From positions 3,286,001 through 3,350,000 of the forward strand of contig BJKQ01000002.1 in the NCBI GenBank assembly GCA_006538405.1: a DNA stretch of 64,000 nucleotides. The letters run 5' to 3'. Of this stretch, positions 13,766 through 25,121 are shown one piece after another. Both the position numbers and the translations under genes were made by a program. This DNA comes from Hansfordia pulvinata (taxonomy: Eukaryota; Ascomycota; Sordariomycetes; Xylariales). The notes beneath the pieces were generated by a model. It was given only the letters and a program-made list of their open reading frames with translations, did not search any database and was not told the origin of the DNA. Each line of letters begins with the position of its first letter. Position 1 is the stretch's first letter.

Positions 13766-15408
13766 TCAGTTGTACGTCCGTGCCAGGTTGCGCAGGTACC
13801 AGTCCACCAGCTTGCGTCCCACCTTGGCCTCGGAGATGTGGATCAGGTCCTGTAGATCATGTTAGCGGCTGGTTACACAATGCCTCCCGGGCGTCCCGAG
13901 AAAGCTTATCTATGGGGCCAAGCTCATTCAATAATGGCGAGACGCAGCATGTCAAGAAGGACGGGCGGGGATTCACATACTCCTTGCAGGGCGTAGTCGA
14001 GGTCGCTGACGTTGACCCATTCGCCCTCCAGCAGGCCTTGGTCGGCCCATCTGAGCTGCTTGGTGCGCTGCTTGTTGACGAGGAGGTACGACCTCAGCTC
14101 CTCAGGCTGCACCTCGAGGAAGCCGGCGAGCTTCTTCAGGTCCATGGTCGTGTAGAGGCGGAGGTACGACTTGACGGTGGGGCTCCACATGTGCGTCTTG
14201 ACCTCGTCCATGAAGATGGACAGGTGGTGGTCGACGGGGTCGACGTTGGCCTCGGGGTTGTCAAAGTCCGGGGGCACGGGGGAGATGAACTTGGGGCAAG
14301 CAGCACGGAAACAGCTCCTCGAAGATGGGCAACGCCTCGGGGCCGCCGCGCTGCAGCTTGAGAAGCTGGTCGCCGTACTTCTCCCGCAGAGCGGTGTGGA
14401 TGGTGTCGTCCAGGCGGGTGGGCTGGAAAGCGACACAGATGGCGATCAGCGCGTACATCTGGTCGTTCTTCTTGGTGATCGAGTCGTACTGCGCGTTCTT
14501 CTGGAAGTTCTTGGTCCGCGAGACGTAGACCAGGATGTGGCTGAACATGCGGATGGCATCGGCGTAGCGGTGCATCATCATGTAGGAGAAGCCCACGTAG
14601 TAGTAGGTGGTGAAGTGAGCGGCCATAACGCGGGCAAACATGGCCTTCTTGTTCAGCTCAATGTCGTCCAGGGTCTTGAGGGCGAGGCTGAAGTCACCCA
14701 GCAGGCAGTGGACGCGCAGGAGCCCGATGATGGAGAAGTATCCAAGCATGCGGTAGAGGGTCTTGTTGCCGTATTCACCAGCTACCAGCGCGGGGTCTTC
14801 GTTGCGTCGCATGGCGGCGAGCTGGTCGGTGATCTGCGAGCGCTGGATCAGCGAGTACAGAACGTTCAGAACGCTGTAGCAGCCCCAGGTGTTGGGGTTC
14901 TCGCGCAGAACCTGGCGCTCCTCCTCGTTGTCCTTGGTTTGCCGGGCGATCCTCATGCGGTACGAGCAGAACGAGTTAAACTGGTAGATGAATTCATCGA
15001 TGACGTCCCACGCCCAGTAGTGCTGCGGAGTTCGTGTCAGTGGGTGTGTGCCACACGAAAATCAGTACCGCGCTGCACGCAGAGGGACGGACTTACCGAC
15101 GGGGGCTCGAGGTCGACGGGGCCCTCCGAGTTGAGGATGAAGTGGAAGAGGTTGCAGTACTGGTCATAGCTCTGGAACTTGACGTCCAGCGGCGCGGAGA
15201 AGTCGAGGGGCTGCGCGGCGGCAACAAGGCGCGACTGGATGTCGTCGGTCTGCTGTGCCATGGTCATCGAGTTGACGCGCTCGAGGTCCTCCATGCCGTC
15301 CTCGTACTGGACCTGCTCCTTGTAGTCGGCGACTAGGGCCTCCTCCTCAACGTCACTGTCGTCTTCCATGGCGCGCATGGGCGCGGAGCCATTCCGAAGT
15401 CCGCTCAT
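13766..15408 (-). CDS. eukaryotic translation initiation factor 3 subunit L, with a one-base frameshift
   Basis: Subunit L of the eIF3 complex, which binds the 40S subunit and supports initiation in the cytosol. Exons are 15097-15408, 13981-15022 and 13766-13849, with introns of 74 and 131 bp (donors GTAAGT and GTATGT, acceptors CAG). Recognised by family-specific stretches: YDQYCNLFHFILNSEGPV, then HYWAWDVIDEFIYQFNSFCS, the central helical repeats, NPEANVDPVDHH, and the end DLIHISEAKVGRKLVDWYL. After correction the protein is 478 residues, normal for the family. At about 14300-14312, in the codons after PIFEELF, the frame moves by one because of an extra base in the TTTCC run; the protein continues perfectly in the next frame, so I read this as sequencing error. 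Transcribed divergently from EFL1. A (CGG)n(CAG)n run lies about 150-190 bp upstream of the start, probably in the leader. Confidence 0.93.
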
Positions 15409-15557
15409 AGTGAATCAGTCCCGTCGGATTCGGGGGTGGGTGAGTCTTGTCGGGGACGCACGGGATCGGGGTCGGGTCGGGTGGTGATGGGACGACGTGG
15501 GAAATCGAGGGAGGGAGGTGAAGTGGATATGCGGTTCCGCTGAATCTGGAGATGGCC

Positions 15558-15598
15558 CGGCGGCGGCGGCGGCGGCAGCAGCAGCAGCAGCAGCAGCG
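15558..15598. repeat. (CGG)n(CAG)n trinucleotide run
   Basis: About six CGG units run directly into about eight CAG units. Relative to eIF3L (minus strand) this is a CTG/CCG repeat 150-190 bp upstream of the ATG, plausibly transcribed in the leader. Confidence 0.8.
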
Positions 15599-15733
15599 GC
15601 AACAGCAGCTGACTGTTACCGGGGGCTTTCAGTGGGGATGGGACCGGCAGTGCAGTAATCCAATGGCGTTCCAGCGGTTGTGTCTGCTGCAACTTTTCGC
15701 ACCTGTGGCGGGGGCCAGCAATTGGGGGGGAGA

Positions 15734-15750
15734 GGGGGGGGGGGGGGGGG
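15734..15750. repeat. poly(G) tract, 17 nt
   Basis: Uninterrupted run of 17 G on the plus strand, in the shared upstream region of eIF3L and EFL1, just after a shorter G run. Confidence 0.9.
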
Positions 15751-16814
15751 TCTCTGGGCCACTGGGTCAACCTGCTTGGGTGAGGTGGTAAGGCGGGACG
15801 CGAAAATTCGGCCAGGAGGGGGATTCTGCCGGGATTCTGCCGGCAATTTTTAGGGTTGCTGGCTGGGGATTTCCGTTCGTGGGCGAGAGACCAGAAGCAC
15901 TGGATAGAGAGGAGGACTGGATAGAGAGGAGGGTATGGTTAGTTGCATCGCGGCCCGCTGCCATTCGATAAGGCTGATTAAATCGACATTGCCGGGGCGT
16001 GCAGCAGCTGCACCGAGGCGCCTGTACAATGTTGGTTAGCGTCATTTGGCGGGGTTCGACGTCGCTGCCCCTCCATCGGCGATAAGATACGAGGACAGCA
16101 GATCGATGAACGCAGCAGCTGTGCCGTCATACGACCCCTCCAGGTATCCGCGCGTGCAAGTTTGCAGAGCCCAAGTACAGGTACATACGGGAGAACATGG
16201 CAGCTCAGATTGATGAAGGTGCATCAGAGCGGAGGCAGACCTATCAGTCCCCAGCGTCTTTACATCATCAGGTGCTGATGGGGAACTGCATGACCTCCAG
16301 TGTACCCCAGGTACCCTGTGCGGACGCCTAGGGGCCGGTGTTGGAAATATCAAGTGTTTTCCTATGACCCTTGAACCAATGCGGCCAGGTAGCACCGTCA
16401 TGCTTTGCTGTATGGGATGAGCAAGAATGAATCAACGTGAGCATCGCCCGCCGCACCCATCGTGACTCAGCTCGACAAGCTCCCATCCCATACATGTACA
16501 TCACGTAGTGGGGCGCTGGGCTTTAATCCCAAGTACATGTACTGGACCTGGTCCCCGGCATTTGGCTGACCATCGCCAGCAGCCGCGACTTCGTCAACAG
16601 CAGCGACAGACTTCCGGAATATTCGGCGCAGATCGTCAAAGGCATAGCAAGCTCAAACGCTCCATTATCGCGAGTGGTATCGGGACTGTCGTAGATTCCA
16701 GGCGCAACGACCGTCCTGCAACCTCGGCCGCTGGCCTCCCCAATCCTTGCTGCTCCCAGCTCGGACTCGATCGCTGCCCTTGTTTGGATACACTGCCATC
16801 CGCACGCCTTCACA

Positions 16815-19800
16815 ATGCCCGTCGTGACACCTGAGAAGCTTGCTGGCTTGCAGCAGAGTCCGGACGACATCAGAAATGTAGGCGCTCTTTCGCGTCCAGC
16901 TACCGGTTTCCAGCTCGTTGTGACTGACCTGCCCTCAGATATGCATCCTAGCCCATGTTGACCACGGCAAGACTTCCCTGACGGACGCCTTGCTCGCCAC
17001 CAATGGCATCATCTCGCCGAAGCTGGCCGGCAAGATCCGGTACCTCGACTCCCGCCCTGACGAGCAGACAAGGGGCATCACCATGGAGTCGTCGGCCATT
17101 TCGCTCTACTTCTCCATGCTGCGCAGGGAGGTGCCCGAGGCCGCGCCCGTGCCCAAGGAATACTTGGTCAACCTCATAGACTCGCCCGGACACATCGACT
17201 TCAGCAGCGAGGTGTCGACGGCTTCGCGGCTGTGCGACGGGGCTGTCGTTCTCGTGGACGCCGTCGAGGGTGTCTGCAGCCAGACTGTCACTGTTCTGCG
17301 GCAGACGTGGGAGGAGAAGCTGAAGCCGCTTCTCGTCATCAACAAGATGGACCGACTGGTCACCGAGCTGAAGATGAGCCCGGGAGAAGCTTACATCCAC
17401 CTCAGCAAGCTGCTGGAGCAGGTCAACGCAGTGCTCGGCAGCTTTTTCCAGGGCGAGCGCATGGAGGACCACCTCAACTGGCGGGACAGGATGGACGAGA
17501 GAGTTGCTGCGGCTGCCGCCAAGGAGGCCGAACTCGCAAACGACGATGCCGACGCGGGCGACCTCCAATTCGAGGAGCGCGACGACGAGGAGCTCTACTT
17601 CGCCCCGGAGAAGAACAACGTGATTTTCAGCAGCGCCGTTGACGGCTGGGCCTTCACGGTGCGGCAATTCGCGAGCCTGTACGAAAAGAAGCTTGGGATC
17701 AAGCGCAATGTCATGGAAAGGGTTCTTTGGGGCGACTTCTACCTCGACCCCAAGACCAAGAAGGTCTTGGGAGGAAACATCTGAAAGGGCGCAACCTGAA
17801 GCCCATGTTCGTGCAGCTAGTACTGGAGCAGGTCTGGGCCATTTATTCGGCAACAACAGGCGGCGATAATGGGAAAGGGTAAGTCCCTTCTGGTCCCTAT
17901 AACACAGCTGGATTGGAACCTGACTCACTAACACGATGCAGCGACTCGGCAGTCTTGGAGAAGATCACCAAGTCGTTGAACATAACCATCCCGCCGCACG
18001 TGTCTAGATCCCGCGACCCCCGGCTGATGCTCACGACGTTGTTCTCATCATGGCTGCCCCTGTCAACAGCTCTGCTCGTCTCCGTCATCGAATCTCTACC
18101 GTCTCCCAAGGCAGCACAGGCGGAGAGACTGCCGGCACTGTTGGAAGACTCACCAGGCGCCAGTCACATCGACCCCGCCGTCAGCGACGCCATGGTCAAC
18201 TTCAAGACGGCGGAGAAGGCGCCAGTGGTTGCCTACGTCAGCAAGATGGTGTCGGTTCCGGAGAGCGAGCTGCCGGCGAACAAGCGCCGGGCCGGCCAGC
18301 TCAGCGCCGAAGAAGCCAGGGAGATTGCCCGGAAGAAGAGGGCCGAGTTCGCTCGCGCCCAGCAGTCGCAGTCGAACGGCGCAGAGGACTTGGCCACTGC
18401 TATCGAGAGCGTGTCCCTGGACGACGTAACGCCAGAGCCCGAGGAGAAGCCCGTGGACCCGGAGCACCTCATCGGATTTGCGAGGATATACTCGGGGACG
18501 TTGAAAGTTGGCGACTCGCTTTACGTGCTGGCGCCCAAGTTCTCGCCCGCCCACCCCAATGCCGCGCCCAAGCCGGAGAGGATCACGGTGACTGCGCTGT
18601 ACATGATGATGGGCAGGAACCTCGAGTCGCTGGACTCGGTACCTGCCGGCGTCGTGTTCGGCATCGGGGGCCTGGAGGGCAAGATCCTCAAGACGGGAAC
18701 CCTCTGCAGCCAGCTCGAGGGCGCGGTCAACCTGGCGGGCGTGAACCTGGCAGGGAACCCGATCGTCCGCGTCGCCCTCGAGCCCGAGAACCCGGCGGAC
18801 CTCGACAAGATGATCTCCGGCCTCAAGCTCCTGGTCCAGAGCGACGCCTGCGCCGAGTACGAGCAGTTCGAGAGCGGAGAGCACGTCCTGCTCACCGCCG
18901 GAGAGCTCCACCTGGAGAGATGCCTGACGGACCTCAGGGAGAGGTTCTCCCGCTGCGAGATCCAGGCCGGCGCGCCCATCGTCCCGTACAGGGAGACGAT
19001 TGTGAGAGCCGACGAGATGAAGCCGATGGCGAACAAGGATCTCGGGAGAGGCGGCGTGGTCGGCGTGACGAGTTCCAAGCAAGTCAGCATCAGCGTGCAC
19101 GTGCGGCCCCTGCCATCAGAAACGGTCGATTTCCTGCTGAAACACGCGGGTACCATCAAGCAACACTACACCGACAAAAAGGCGGAGGGGGTCCTGTCTG
19201 AGGAAGGCGTCCTCAACGAGGAGCAGGAGAGGATCGAGGTGGACGAAGCGATCATAGAGGGCAAGCTGCTGTCCTCCGAGGAGCTCCGGAAGCAGCTGCA
19301 AGAGAACCTCGAGAACGGGAAGGGCAGGGAGGCGTGGAAAGGCGTGGTCGACAAGGTCGCGGCCTTCGGCCCCCGGCGGACGGGCCCCAACCTCCTCATC
19401 GACTCCACCAAGGACGGGGTCTTCTCCAAGATCTTCGCCGAGGACGACAGGGGGGCCAAGGACGGCGGCGCCGAGCCCGCGGCCGACGAGGCCCTGCGCG
19501 CGGAGCACCTGTGCGACAAGATCACGTACGCCTTCCAGCTGGCCACGTACCAGGGGCCCATGTGCGGCGAGCCGCTGCAGGGGGTGGCGGTCTTCGTCGA
19601 CGACATCGCAATCACGCCGTCGGACGACGAGGAGACGACGGCGCGGGACAGCCTGGGGCGCCTCACGGGCGAGGTCCTCAAGACGGTGCAGAACACCATC
19701 AGGCAGGGCTTCCTCGACTGGTCTCCCCGCATCATGCTCGCCATGTACTCGTGCGAGATCCAAGCCAGCAGTGAGTCCACTCAAATCCCCCCCCCCTCCC

Positions 19801-20229
19801 ACCTAAACAAACCACGCATGATGCTAACTTACCCACGCACGCAAAAGCCGAGGTCCTGGGCCGCGTGTACGACGTCCTGACGCGGCGGCGGGGCCGCGTG
19901 CTGTCGGAGCAGATGAAGGAGGGGACCCCTTTCTTCACGATCCAGTCGCTGCTGCCCGTGGCCGAGTCGTTCGGCTTCGCGGACGAGATGCGCAAGCGGA
20001 CTTCGGGCGCCGCGCAGCCCCAGCTCATCTTCGCCGGCTTCGAGGTCCTCGACGAGGACCCCTTCTGGCAGCCCTTCACCGAGGACGACCTCGAGGACCT
20101 CGGCGAGCTGGCCGACAAGGAGAACGTCGCCAAGCGCTACATGGACGGCGTCCGCCGCAGGAAGGGCCTGCTCGTCGAGGGCAGGGGGTCAAGATGGCCG
20201 CCGAGAAGCAGAAGACCCTCAAGCGCTGA
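16815..20229 (+). CDS. RIA1: EFL1/Ria1 ribosome-assembly GTPase, with two one-base frameshifts
   Basis: EF-2-like GTPase that, with Sdo1/SBDS, releases eIF6 (Tif6) from nascent 60S subunits in the cytoplasm. Exons are 16815-16877, 16939-17878, 17942-19770 and 19848-20229 (introns 61, 63 and 77 bp). G-domain motifs are in order: P-loop AHVDHGKTS at the start of exon 2, RGITMESS (G2), DSPGHIDF (G3) and NKMDR (G4). An acidic EFL1-type insert follows, and exons 3-4 carry EF-2 domains II-V ([54 protein letters not shown]). One base is missing at 17769-17772 (a GGG run) and one in the G run 20184-20188; each sits between two in-frame halves. With both restored the length is 1071 residues, typical of the family, ending at 20229. 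Without the second fix the frame runs on to 20395. Confidence 0.94.
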
Positions 20230-20725
20230 TGGGAGCCCGCGACGCGGATGTTGGGGGGACTGGCACTGGTGGGATCGAGGGGGGAGTGGGAGGGGTTTCT
20301 TCTCCTGCGCGCTCTCCCACTGCCGGGAATATTTTGGTTGTCATCTCGAGATCTGTATCTCTCGAAAGCGACGAAAGAGGGACGTAAACTCATAGAGAGA
20401 TGGTTCTGGAGGGAGTATGCACCTTGATCTAGTATATAAAGCTTTGTGGCTCGACTTGCCCAACCCCCTCCCCATCTTCGCACTGCACATGGAACACGCG
20501 ATCATAAAGACGTTGTCAATTCAGGACACAAAATCAAGATGGATACGTTCTACGGGTAACGGCCCGCACAGCCTGCCCCGCTGGCATGCCGAGATCCGGC
20601 ACAGCAAGAAAACCTCGCCGTGGTAACTCTGCAGCGTACACGCGCAAAAGTGAAGCACACGCGACGGCCCCTTTCTCTCTCGGGACCCGGGCAAACAAGC
20701 AACGTTGGAAGTGCATCGCTGGATC
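20230..20725. other. intergenic region between convergent EFL1 and T7H
   Basis: About 0.5 kb separating the stop codons of two convergent genes, so it holds two 3' UTRs. No coding potential or clear polyadenylation cluster is visible. Confidence 0.5.
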
Positions 20726-22050
20726 TCAGTAAGTAGCCGTCAGTCTCTGGACGAGGTACTGGCCGCTGTTGATGCCCTCGTACTTGAGGTCCTTCTCGGA
20801 CGCGTAGGTGCCGGGGATGGCGGCGATGTGCTTCTGGAAGTCCGGGTTGCAGAAGTACCTGGATGCGATGGTCAGCGTGGGTTTTTTTCTCGAGCCTGGG
20901 ATATGACGCTTCCTTCCTCTGTTCTCAAAGCTGCTGCCGACTACACGTGCTCACCCCACCCGAAGTAGCACCTCGAATAACATCGGACCAGTAAAGGAGG
21001 GGAATTCAGAAAGGTCCCAGACTCACGCAATGCTATATCTAGCCGGGATGATCGGATCCTCCTCGCCCTCATCGCCGCCTCCACTGCGTGGCGCCGCCGG
21101 CGGCTCGACGACGCGGTGGATGGTGCTCTTGATGGAGTCGTTGCTCCAGCGGGCCAGCAGGTCGCCGGCGTTGACGACGCACGTGTCCGGGATGGGCCGG
21201 GCGTCGACGAAGCTGCCGCTCGGGGCGCGGACCTGCAGGCCGCCCCGGGCGTCCTGGAAGAGCAGGGTGACGGAGCCGTAGTCGCTGTGGGCGCCGGCGC
21301 GGACCTGGCCCGGGTTGACGGCGAAGACGCGGCGGTCGACGGCCGGGTAGTGCAGCAGGCGCAGCGTGTTGTCGCCCACGGCCGTGTAGTCGTCGAACCA
21401 GCGCTCGTCGATGCCCAGGCCCACGGCGATGGCGCGCATCACCTCGGTGTGCAGGGCCTTGCAGGCGTCGTGGAAGCCGAGCATGGTGTCGCGGAAGCCG
21501 GCGAGGTCCTCCCCGCCGTCGGCGCCCGTCTCGTCGGGCCAGTGATTGGGGTGGCCCTCCTCGCCCTCGCGGCCGATCTCGAGGCTCTCCTTGAGGTCCG
21601 GGGCGGCGTTGCGCAGGGCCTGAACGGCGTCGGCGTCGGTCAGCGTCGTCGTCTTCTCGCGGCCGGGGGCTGAGTAGCCGCGGTTGGCCTCGGGGGTCGT
21701 CCAGCAGTGCGACATCTTTGTCGCCTCGGGCAGGCGGAAGTACTTGGCTGACGTCTCGAAGACGTGGCGTCGGTAGTCGGGAGAGAAGGGCAAACCCTGG
21801 AGGTAGACGAAGCCTGCGGTCTGGAAGCCGGCCAGGATGGCGTTGGCCGTCTCCCGGCGCTGCTCCGGGTCCCCATTGAGGAACTTGGAGAAGTCGATGA
21901 GCTGCTCGGGATGGAACGGGCAATTGGGTCTCCTTGTCAGTGCCTCAACCCCTTTTCTGATAGTACTGAGTGGATCGATCGCCTGGTGCAGCGAACACGG
22001 TGACGTACTGGGATGACCAGCCCCTCGCTATGTACCGCTGCGGCCTCCAT
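20726..22050 (-). CDS. thymine 7-hydroxylase (Fe(II)/2-oxoglutarate dioxygenase)
   Basis: Predicted 349 residues. Thymine 7-hydroxylase oxidises the methyl group of thymine in three steps to uracil-5-carboxylate (iso-orotate) in the thymidine salvage pathway. Exons are 22009-22050, 21027-21901 and 20726-20858 (introns 107 and 168 bp). It follows the Neurospora enzyme from end to end: start MEAAAVHSEGLVIP, then LIDFSKFLNGD, TTPEANRGYSAPGREK, the iron ligands H219 and D221 in AHSDYGS and H276 in KSTIHRVVEP, the 2-oxoglutarate-binding arginine about 302 in PARYSIAYF, and the end KYEGINSGQYLVQRL. A Gly/Asp/Glu-rich insert at about 287-297, just after the last histidine, is longer than I expect. 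The start and the 14-residue first exon are set by the GTACGT donor and by homology. Divergent from iso-orotate decarboxylase, the next enzyme in the same pathway. No frameshift seen. Confidence 0.93.
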
Positions 22051-22885
22051 GTCTACTTTCCTGGTCGGGTTTCTGCGCTTTCGAAGGGTTGTAGACTGTA
22101 GGTATATCGACGCGAAGGTGTCGCTGGATTTTGTCTCTGGTTGTCGGAGAGAGATGATTGGGTTGGGTTTCCGAGATGATGAGCAGCGATCAAGCTAGCT
22201 TTGGCTGCGTCAAGACGGCAGGTTACCTTGTCTACGGCCAAGACTGAGCCGGGCCGTGGCCGGTTCTGCCAACCTTGGTGGCGGGATGAGACTTTGGCAG
22301 TGAAAAAGTGGTGTGAGACTGCAGTGCGGGTGGTACGACGCGAAGTGAATTAGATGTTCCCCAACATGACCTCACGTGCCGATTCCACTGAAGATAGGAT
22401 GTCGGGTCGTGGATAACGAGGGCGAGATTATCAGTACCCCGGCCCAACCCGCGACTATACCTTGAGCACCCCGCCGTCGAGATACGAGGAGGCAAACAGG
22501 CAGCCAGAAGGGCGGGCGGGGTACGGCCGCCGCCGGATAGGTGGATAGACGCGGCTGCATACCTTAGGTATGACCCCCCGTCCAACCTGTACTCAGGTGG
22601 GTAACAGTAGCGGGGTAGCCGGGGGCGGGCCCGAAAGGGGGGCTCTCTGCCGACGCCCGAACGCCGATATCTCTGCGGCGTATCTTTTGCTCGGCCCAAA
22701 CCCAAGTCAGCTACTATTTTTCAGCTCGACAGGTCGGCTTTCTCTGTCTACGTCTTCGGGCGACTGCTACTGCTCATCTCGTCGTTATTGTATCGTCTGC
22801 ATGCGAGTGTGAGCATCATTCCCAATCTCGTTCTTCGTCCGTTTCTTCGTCTCCTTCAAGGGGTCCGCCCGCCACGCTGAGCAGC
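22051..22885. promoter_or_regulatory. bidirectional promoter of the thymine-salvage pair
   Basis: This 835 bp interval separates the start codons of thymine 7-hydroxylase (minus) and iso-orotate decarboxylase (plus). It contains three GATA-core sites within about 45 bp: AGATAG at 22392-22397, GGATAA at 22411-22416 and CTGATAA (minus strand) at 22428-22434. The first and third fit HGATAR, the consensus of NIT2/AreA-type nitrogen regulators. Nitrogen control is therefore an inference; no binding is shown by the sequence. The last 150 bp before 22886 are pyrimidine-rich, as expected for a leader. Confidence 0.6.
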
Positions 22886-24039
22886 ATGGCCTCACCCACC
22901 GCAGGGAAAGTGGTCGACGTCCACACGCACATGTACCCTCCGGCGTACGTGAAGCTGCTCGAGTCGCGGCGGACGATCCCGCTGATACGGCGGTTCGCGG
23001 GAGCCAAGGACCCGCGGTACGTGATCCTGCCGGCCGAGGCCGAGGCGCTGGATAAGGCCAGCGGGGAGGGCGCGGGGTCGGGGGCGCCGCTGCCGGGGCG
23101 GCCGGTGACGTCGCACTACTCGTCGCTGGAGCAGAAGCTGCACTTTATGGACACGCACGGGATCGACATCTCGGTCATCTCGCTGGCGAACCCGTGGCTG
23201 GACTTTGTGGCGGCGGAGGAGGCCGGGGAGACGGCCAAGGGGGTCAACGGGGACTTTTCGCGCATGTGCGGGGAGGCGGCGGGGCGGATGTACTTCTTCG
23301 CGACGCTGCCGCTGACGGCGCCGCCGGAGACGCTGCTGGCGGCGATCGGGCACGTGCGCAGCCTGCGGTACTGCCGCGGGGTGATCCTGGGGACGTCGGG
23401 GCTGGGCAAGGGGCTGGACGACCCGGCGCTGGTGCCGGTGCTGCGGGCGCTGGCAGCGAACCGGCTGACGGTGTTCCTGCACCCGCACTACGGGCTGCCG
23501 TCCGAGGTCTGGGGCCCGCGGGCGAGCGGCGAGTACGGGCACGTGCTGCCGCTGGCGCTGGGGTTCCCGATGGAGACGACGATCGCGGTGGCGCGCATGT
23601 TCCTGGCGGGGGTGTTTGAGCAGGTGCCGGAGCTGCGGCTGCTGCTGGCGCACAGCGGGGGCACGCTGCCGTTCCTGGCGGGGCGGATCGAGAGCTGCGT
23701 GGTGCACGACGGGCACCTGGCGCGGGAGGGCCGGGCGCGGGCGGGGCCGGGCGGCGCAGCATCTGGCAGGTGCTGCGGGAGCAGGTGTACCTGGACGCCG
23801 TCGTGTACTCCGAGGTCGGGCTGCGGGCGGCCGTCGAGGCCAGCGGGGCCGACCGGCTGCTGTTCGGGACGGACCACCCCTTCTTCCCGCCGCTGACGAG
23901 CGACGAGCAGGGCGAGTGGGAGAGCGTGGCGTGGAACGCCGAGGCGGTGCGCAAGGCGCTGGGCGAGGACAGCGAGGGCGCCCGGGCCGTCATGGGCGGC
24001 AATGCCGTGTCGATCCTGCAGCTCCACGGCGATTCGTAG
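22886..24039 (+). CDS. iso-orotate (uracil-5-carboxylate) decarboxylase, one frameshift
   Basis: Amidohydrolase-2/ACMSD-superfamily enzyme that decarboxylates uracil-5-carboxylate to uracil, the step after thymine 7-hydroxylase. A metal-binding HTHMYPP lies at residues 13-19, HFMDTHGIDISVISLANPW in the middle, HPHYG at 199-203, AHSGGTLPFLAGRIESC from 255, and GTDHPFFPPL near the C-terminus. These match the Cordyceps/Neurospora enzyme family far better than true ACMSD. Single exon. One base is missing in or beside the G run at about 23744-23752 (near residue 288): the frame carrying VHDGHLAREG stops matching, and the next frame resumes with SIWQVLREQVYLDAVVYSE. With one base restored the protein has 384 residues. 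Codon use is extremely GC-rich at third positions. Divergent from its pathway partner. Confidence 0.92.
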
Positions 24040-24845
24040 GGAGGAGGTGGAAGTGGGGGAGGTAGAACCTGCCAAGTACCTAGGTAGGCAGGCAGGCTCG
24101 GGTGGATGGATCGGGGTTTGGGAGGTGAAGATTCGAGCAATGGAAATGAAAGGTGGACAAACTCGTCGTCGCCCGGAAGTTCAAGTAGGAATGGGAGTGG
24201 AGGTGGATTGTTTGGGTGGGAAGCAGTCCAGAAAGATTCGAATTGTGAGATGTGAGGTCTGAGGTGTTTCGGAAGTGGAAACAGGGCAGGAGCGCGGGTC
24301 GTGGGCTGTCCAGCTCGCGACTTCCCTGTGAAGGGTGCGAATATACGGGTATCAACTCCAAATGAGGGCATCTCCAGTGCATCAGCTCTTTGGCGGGCGA
24401 GGTACATCGGGATCCAACACGAGGTCCACTGTCCCATGGATGGCTGTCAATAGAGAATCGAATCATTTCCGTGCGCACCCAGCACCTTTTCCCTCTCCAG
24501 CAAAGCACATAAAGTCTGCAGCAAAGAGGGGCCACGCGTTCGCCTGTAGACACGGTTCGAGAGATCATATATCGTGCTGGGTACCTAGCTGCTAGGGTAT
24601 TCATGTCGGGTTGTATTCACGTTCTCATGGCCTCATGGAAGTGATGTGTCTGATGCCTTAACTCTTATACATGTGTATGTGCAACTGAGTATCTCCTGAA
24701 GTGAGATGACGCAAAGCACACCAACCAGGCCGCCGCCTGCTCATCGCGACAACGCCTCCCTTCCACTCCCAAAGCCGCCGCCTGCTCAGTCCGTCCATCC
24801 ACTCAATCATCCATGCAACCACCTTCGATTCCAAGTGATCCCTTC
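24040..24845. other. intergenic region, convergent 3' flanks
   Basis: Lies between the stop codons of the decarboxylase (plus) and the small secreted protein (minus). It contains one palindromic TACCTAGGTA (24077-24086). No coding potential is visible. Confidence 0.5.
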
Positions 24846-25121
24846 TCAATAACTGAAAAACTGGTCTGCATACGCCTCGGCTTGACGATCAGACGCTCCG
24901 TTCCTCTCGGCCAGAGTAATGAAGTATTGGCGCTGGGCGCTCGGGCCGGCTTTCCTATTTTTCGCATTGGCGGCGAGACTCCTGGCGTCGGCCTCGGACA
25001 GATGGCGTCGATCGAGTTGGTGCGCGGAGGAGACCTCCTGCCCGCCGTTCGCCGGCACCGCCAGAGCCTGCGCGGCTCCGGCCCCGAGCCCGACCAGGGC
25101 GATCACGGTGCTCAACTTCAT
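24846..25121 (-). CDS. small secreted protein, 91 residues, function unknown
   Basis: Starts MKLSTVIALVGLGAGA and has a clear signal peptide (n-region Lys, hydrophobic core to about residue 20, likely cleavage after AQALA). The mature part is about 70 residues, charged, with a possible KEX2-like dibasic RR about 18 residues in (LDRRHLSE). It has no cysteines and ends ADQFFSY. The frame is open 61 codons further upstream, but the ATG at 25121 is chosen because it begins the signal peptide. A CTATAAAG on the coding strand at 25422-25429, about 300 bp upstream, could be its TATA box. No family recognised. Single exon. Confidence 0.65.
   Translation of the reverse strand: MKLSTVIALVGLGAGAAQALAVPANGGQEVSSAHQLDRRHLSEADARSLAANAKNRKAGPSAQRQYFITLAERNGASDRQAEAYADQFFSY

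Larger units (their letters stand above)
15409..16814. promoter_or_regulatory. shared upstream region of eIF3L and EFL1
   Basis: A 1.4 kb interval between the divergent starts of two translation genes, so it must hold both promoters. A CGG run (about 15558-15575) followed by a CAG run (about 15575-15598) reads as CTG/CCG repeats on the eIF3L sense strand. A G17 tract lies at 15734-15750. No clear TATA box is visible. Nothing in it looks coding. Confidence 0.5.

Noticed and set aside
14171..15169. Long open frame antisense to eIF3L
   Set aside because: It lies opposite a clearly conserved coding exon and is a by-product of its GC-rich codons.
17785..17880. Intron instead of a frameshift in EFL1 near 17770
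   Set aside because: The two halves abut without any GT-AG pair and the conserved protein is continuous, so a missing base explains it better.
18150..19100. Long open frame antisense to EFL1
   Set aside because: Same reason: mirror of a conserved exon, with no family signal of its own.
23244..24437. 397-codon open frame antisense to the decarboxylase
   Set aside because: Ala/Pro-rich mirror of the GC-rich coding strand; the plus-strand protein has all catalytic motifs.
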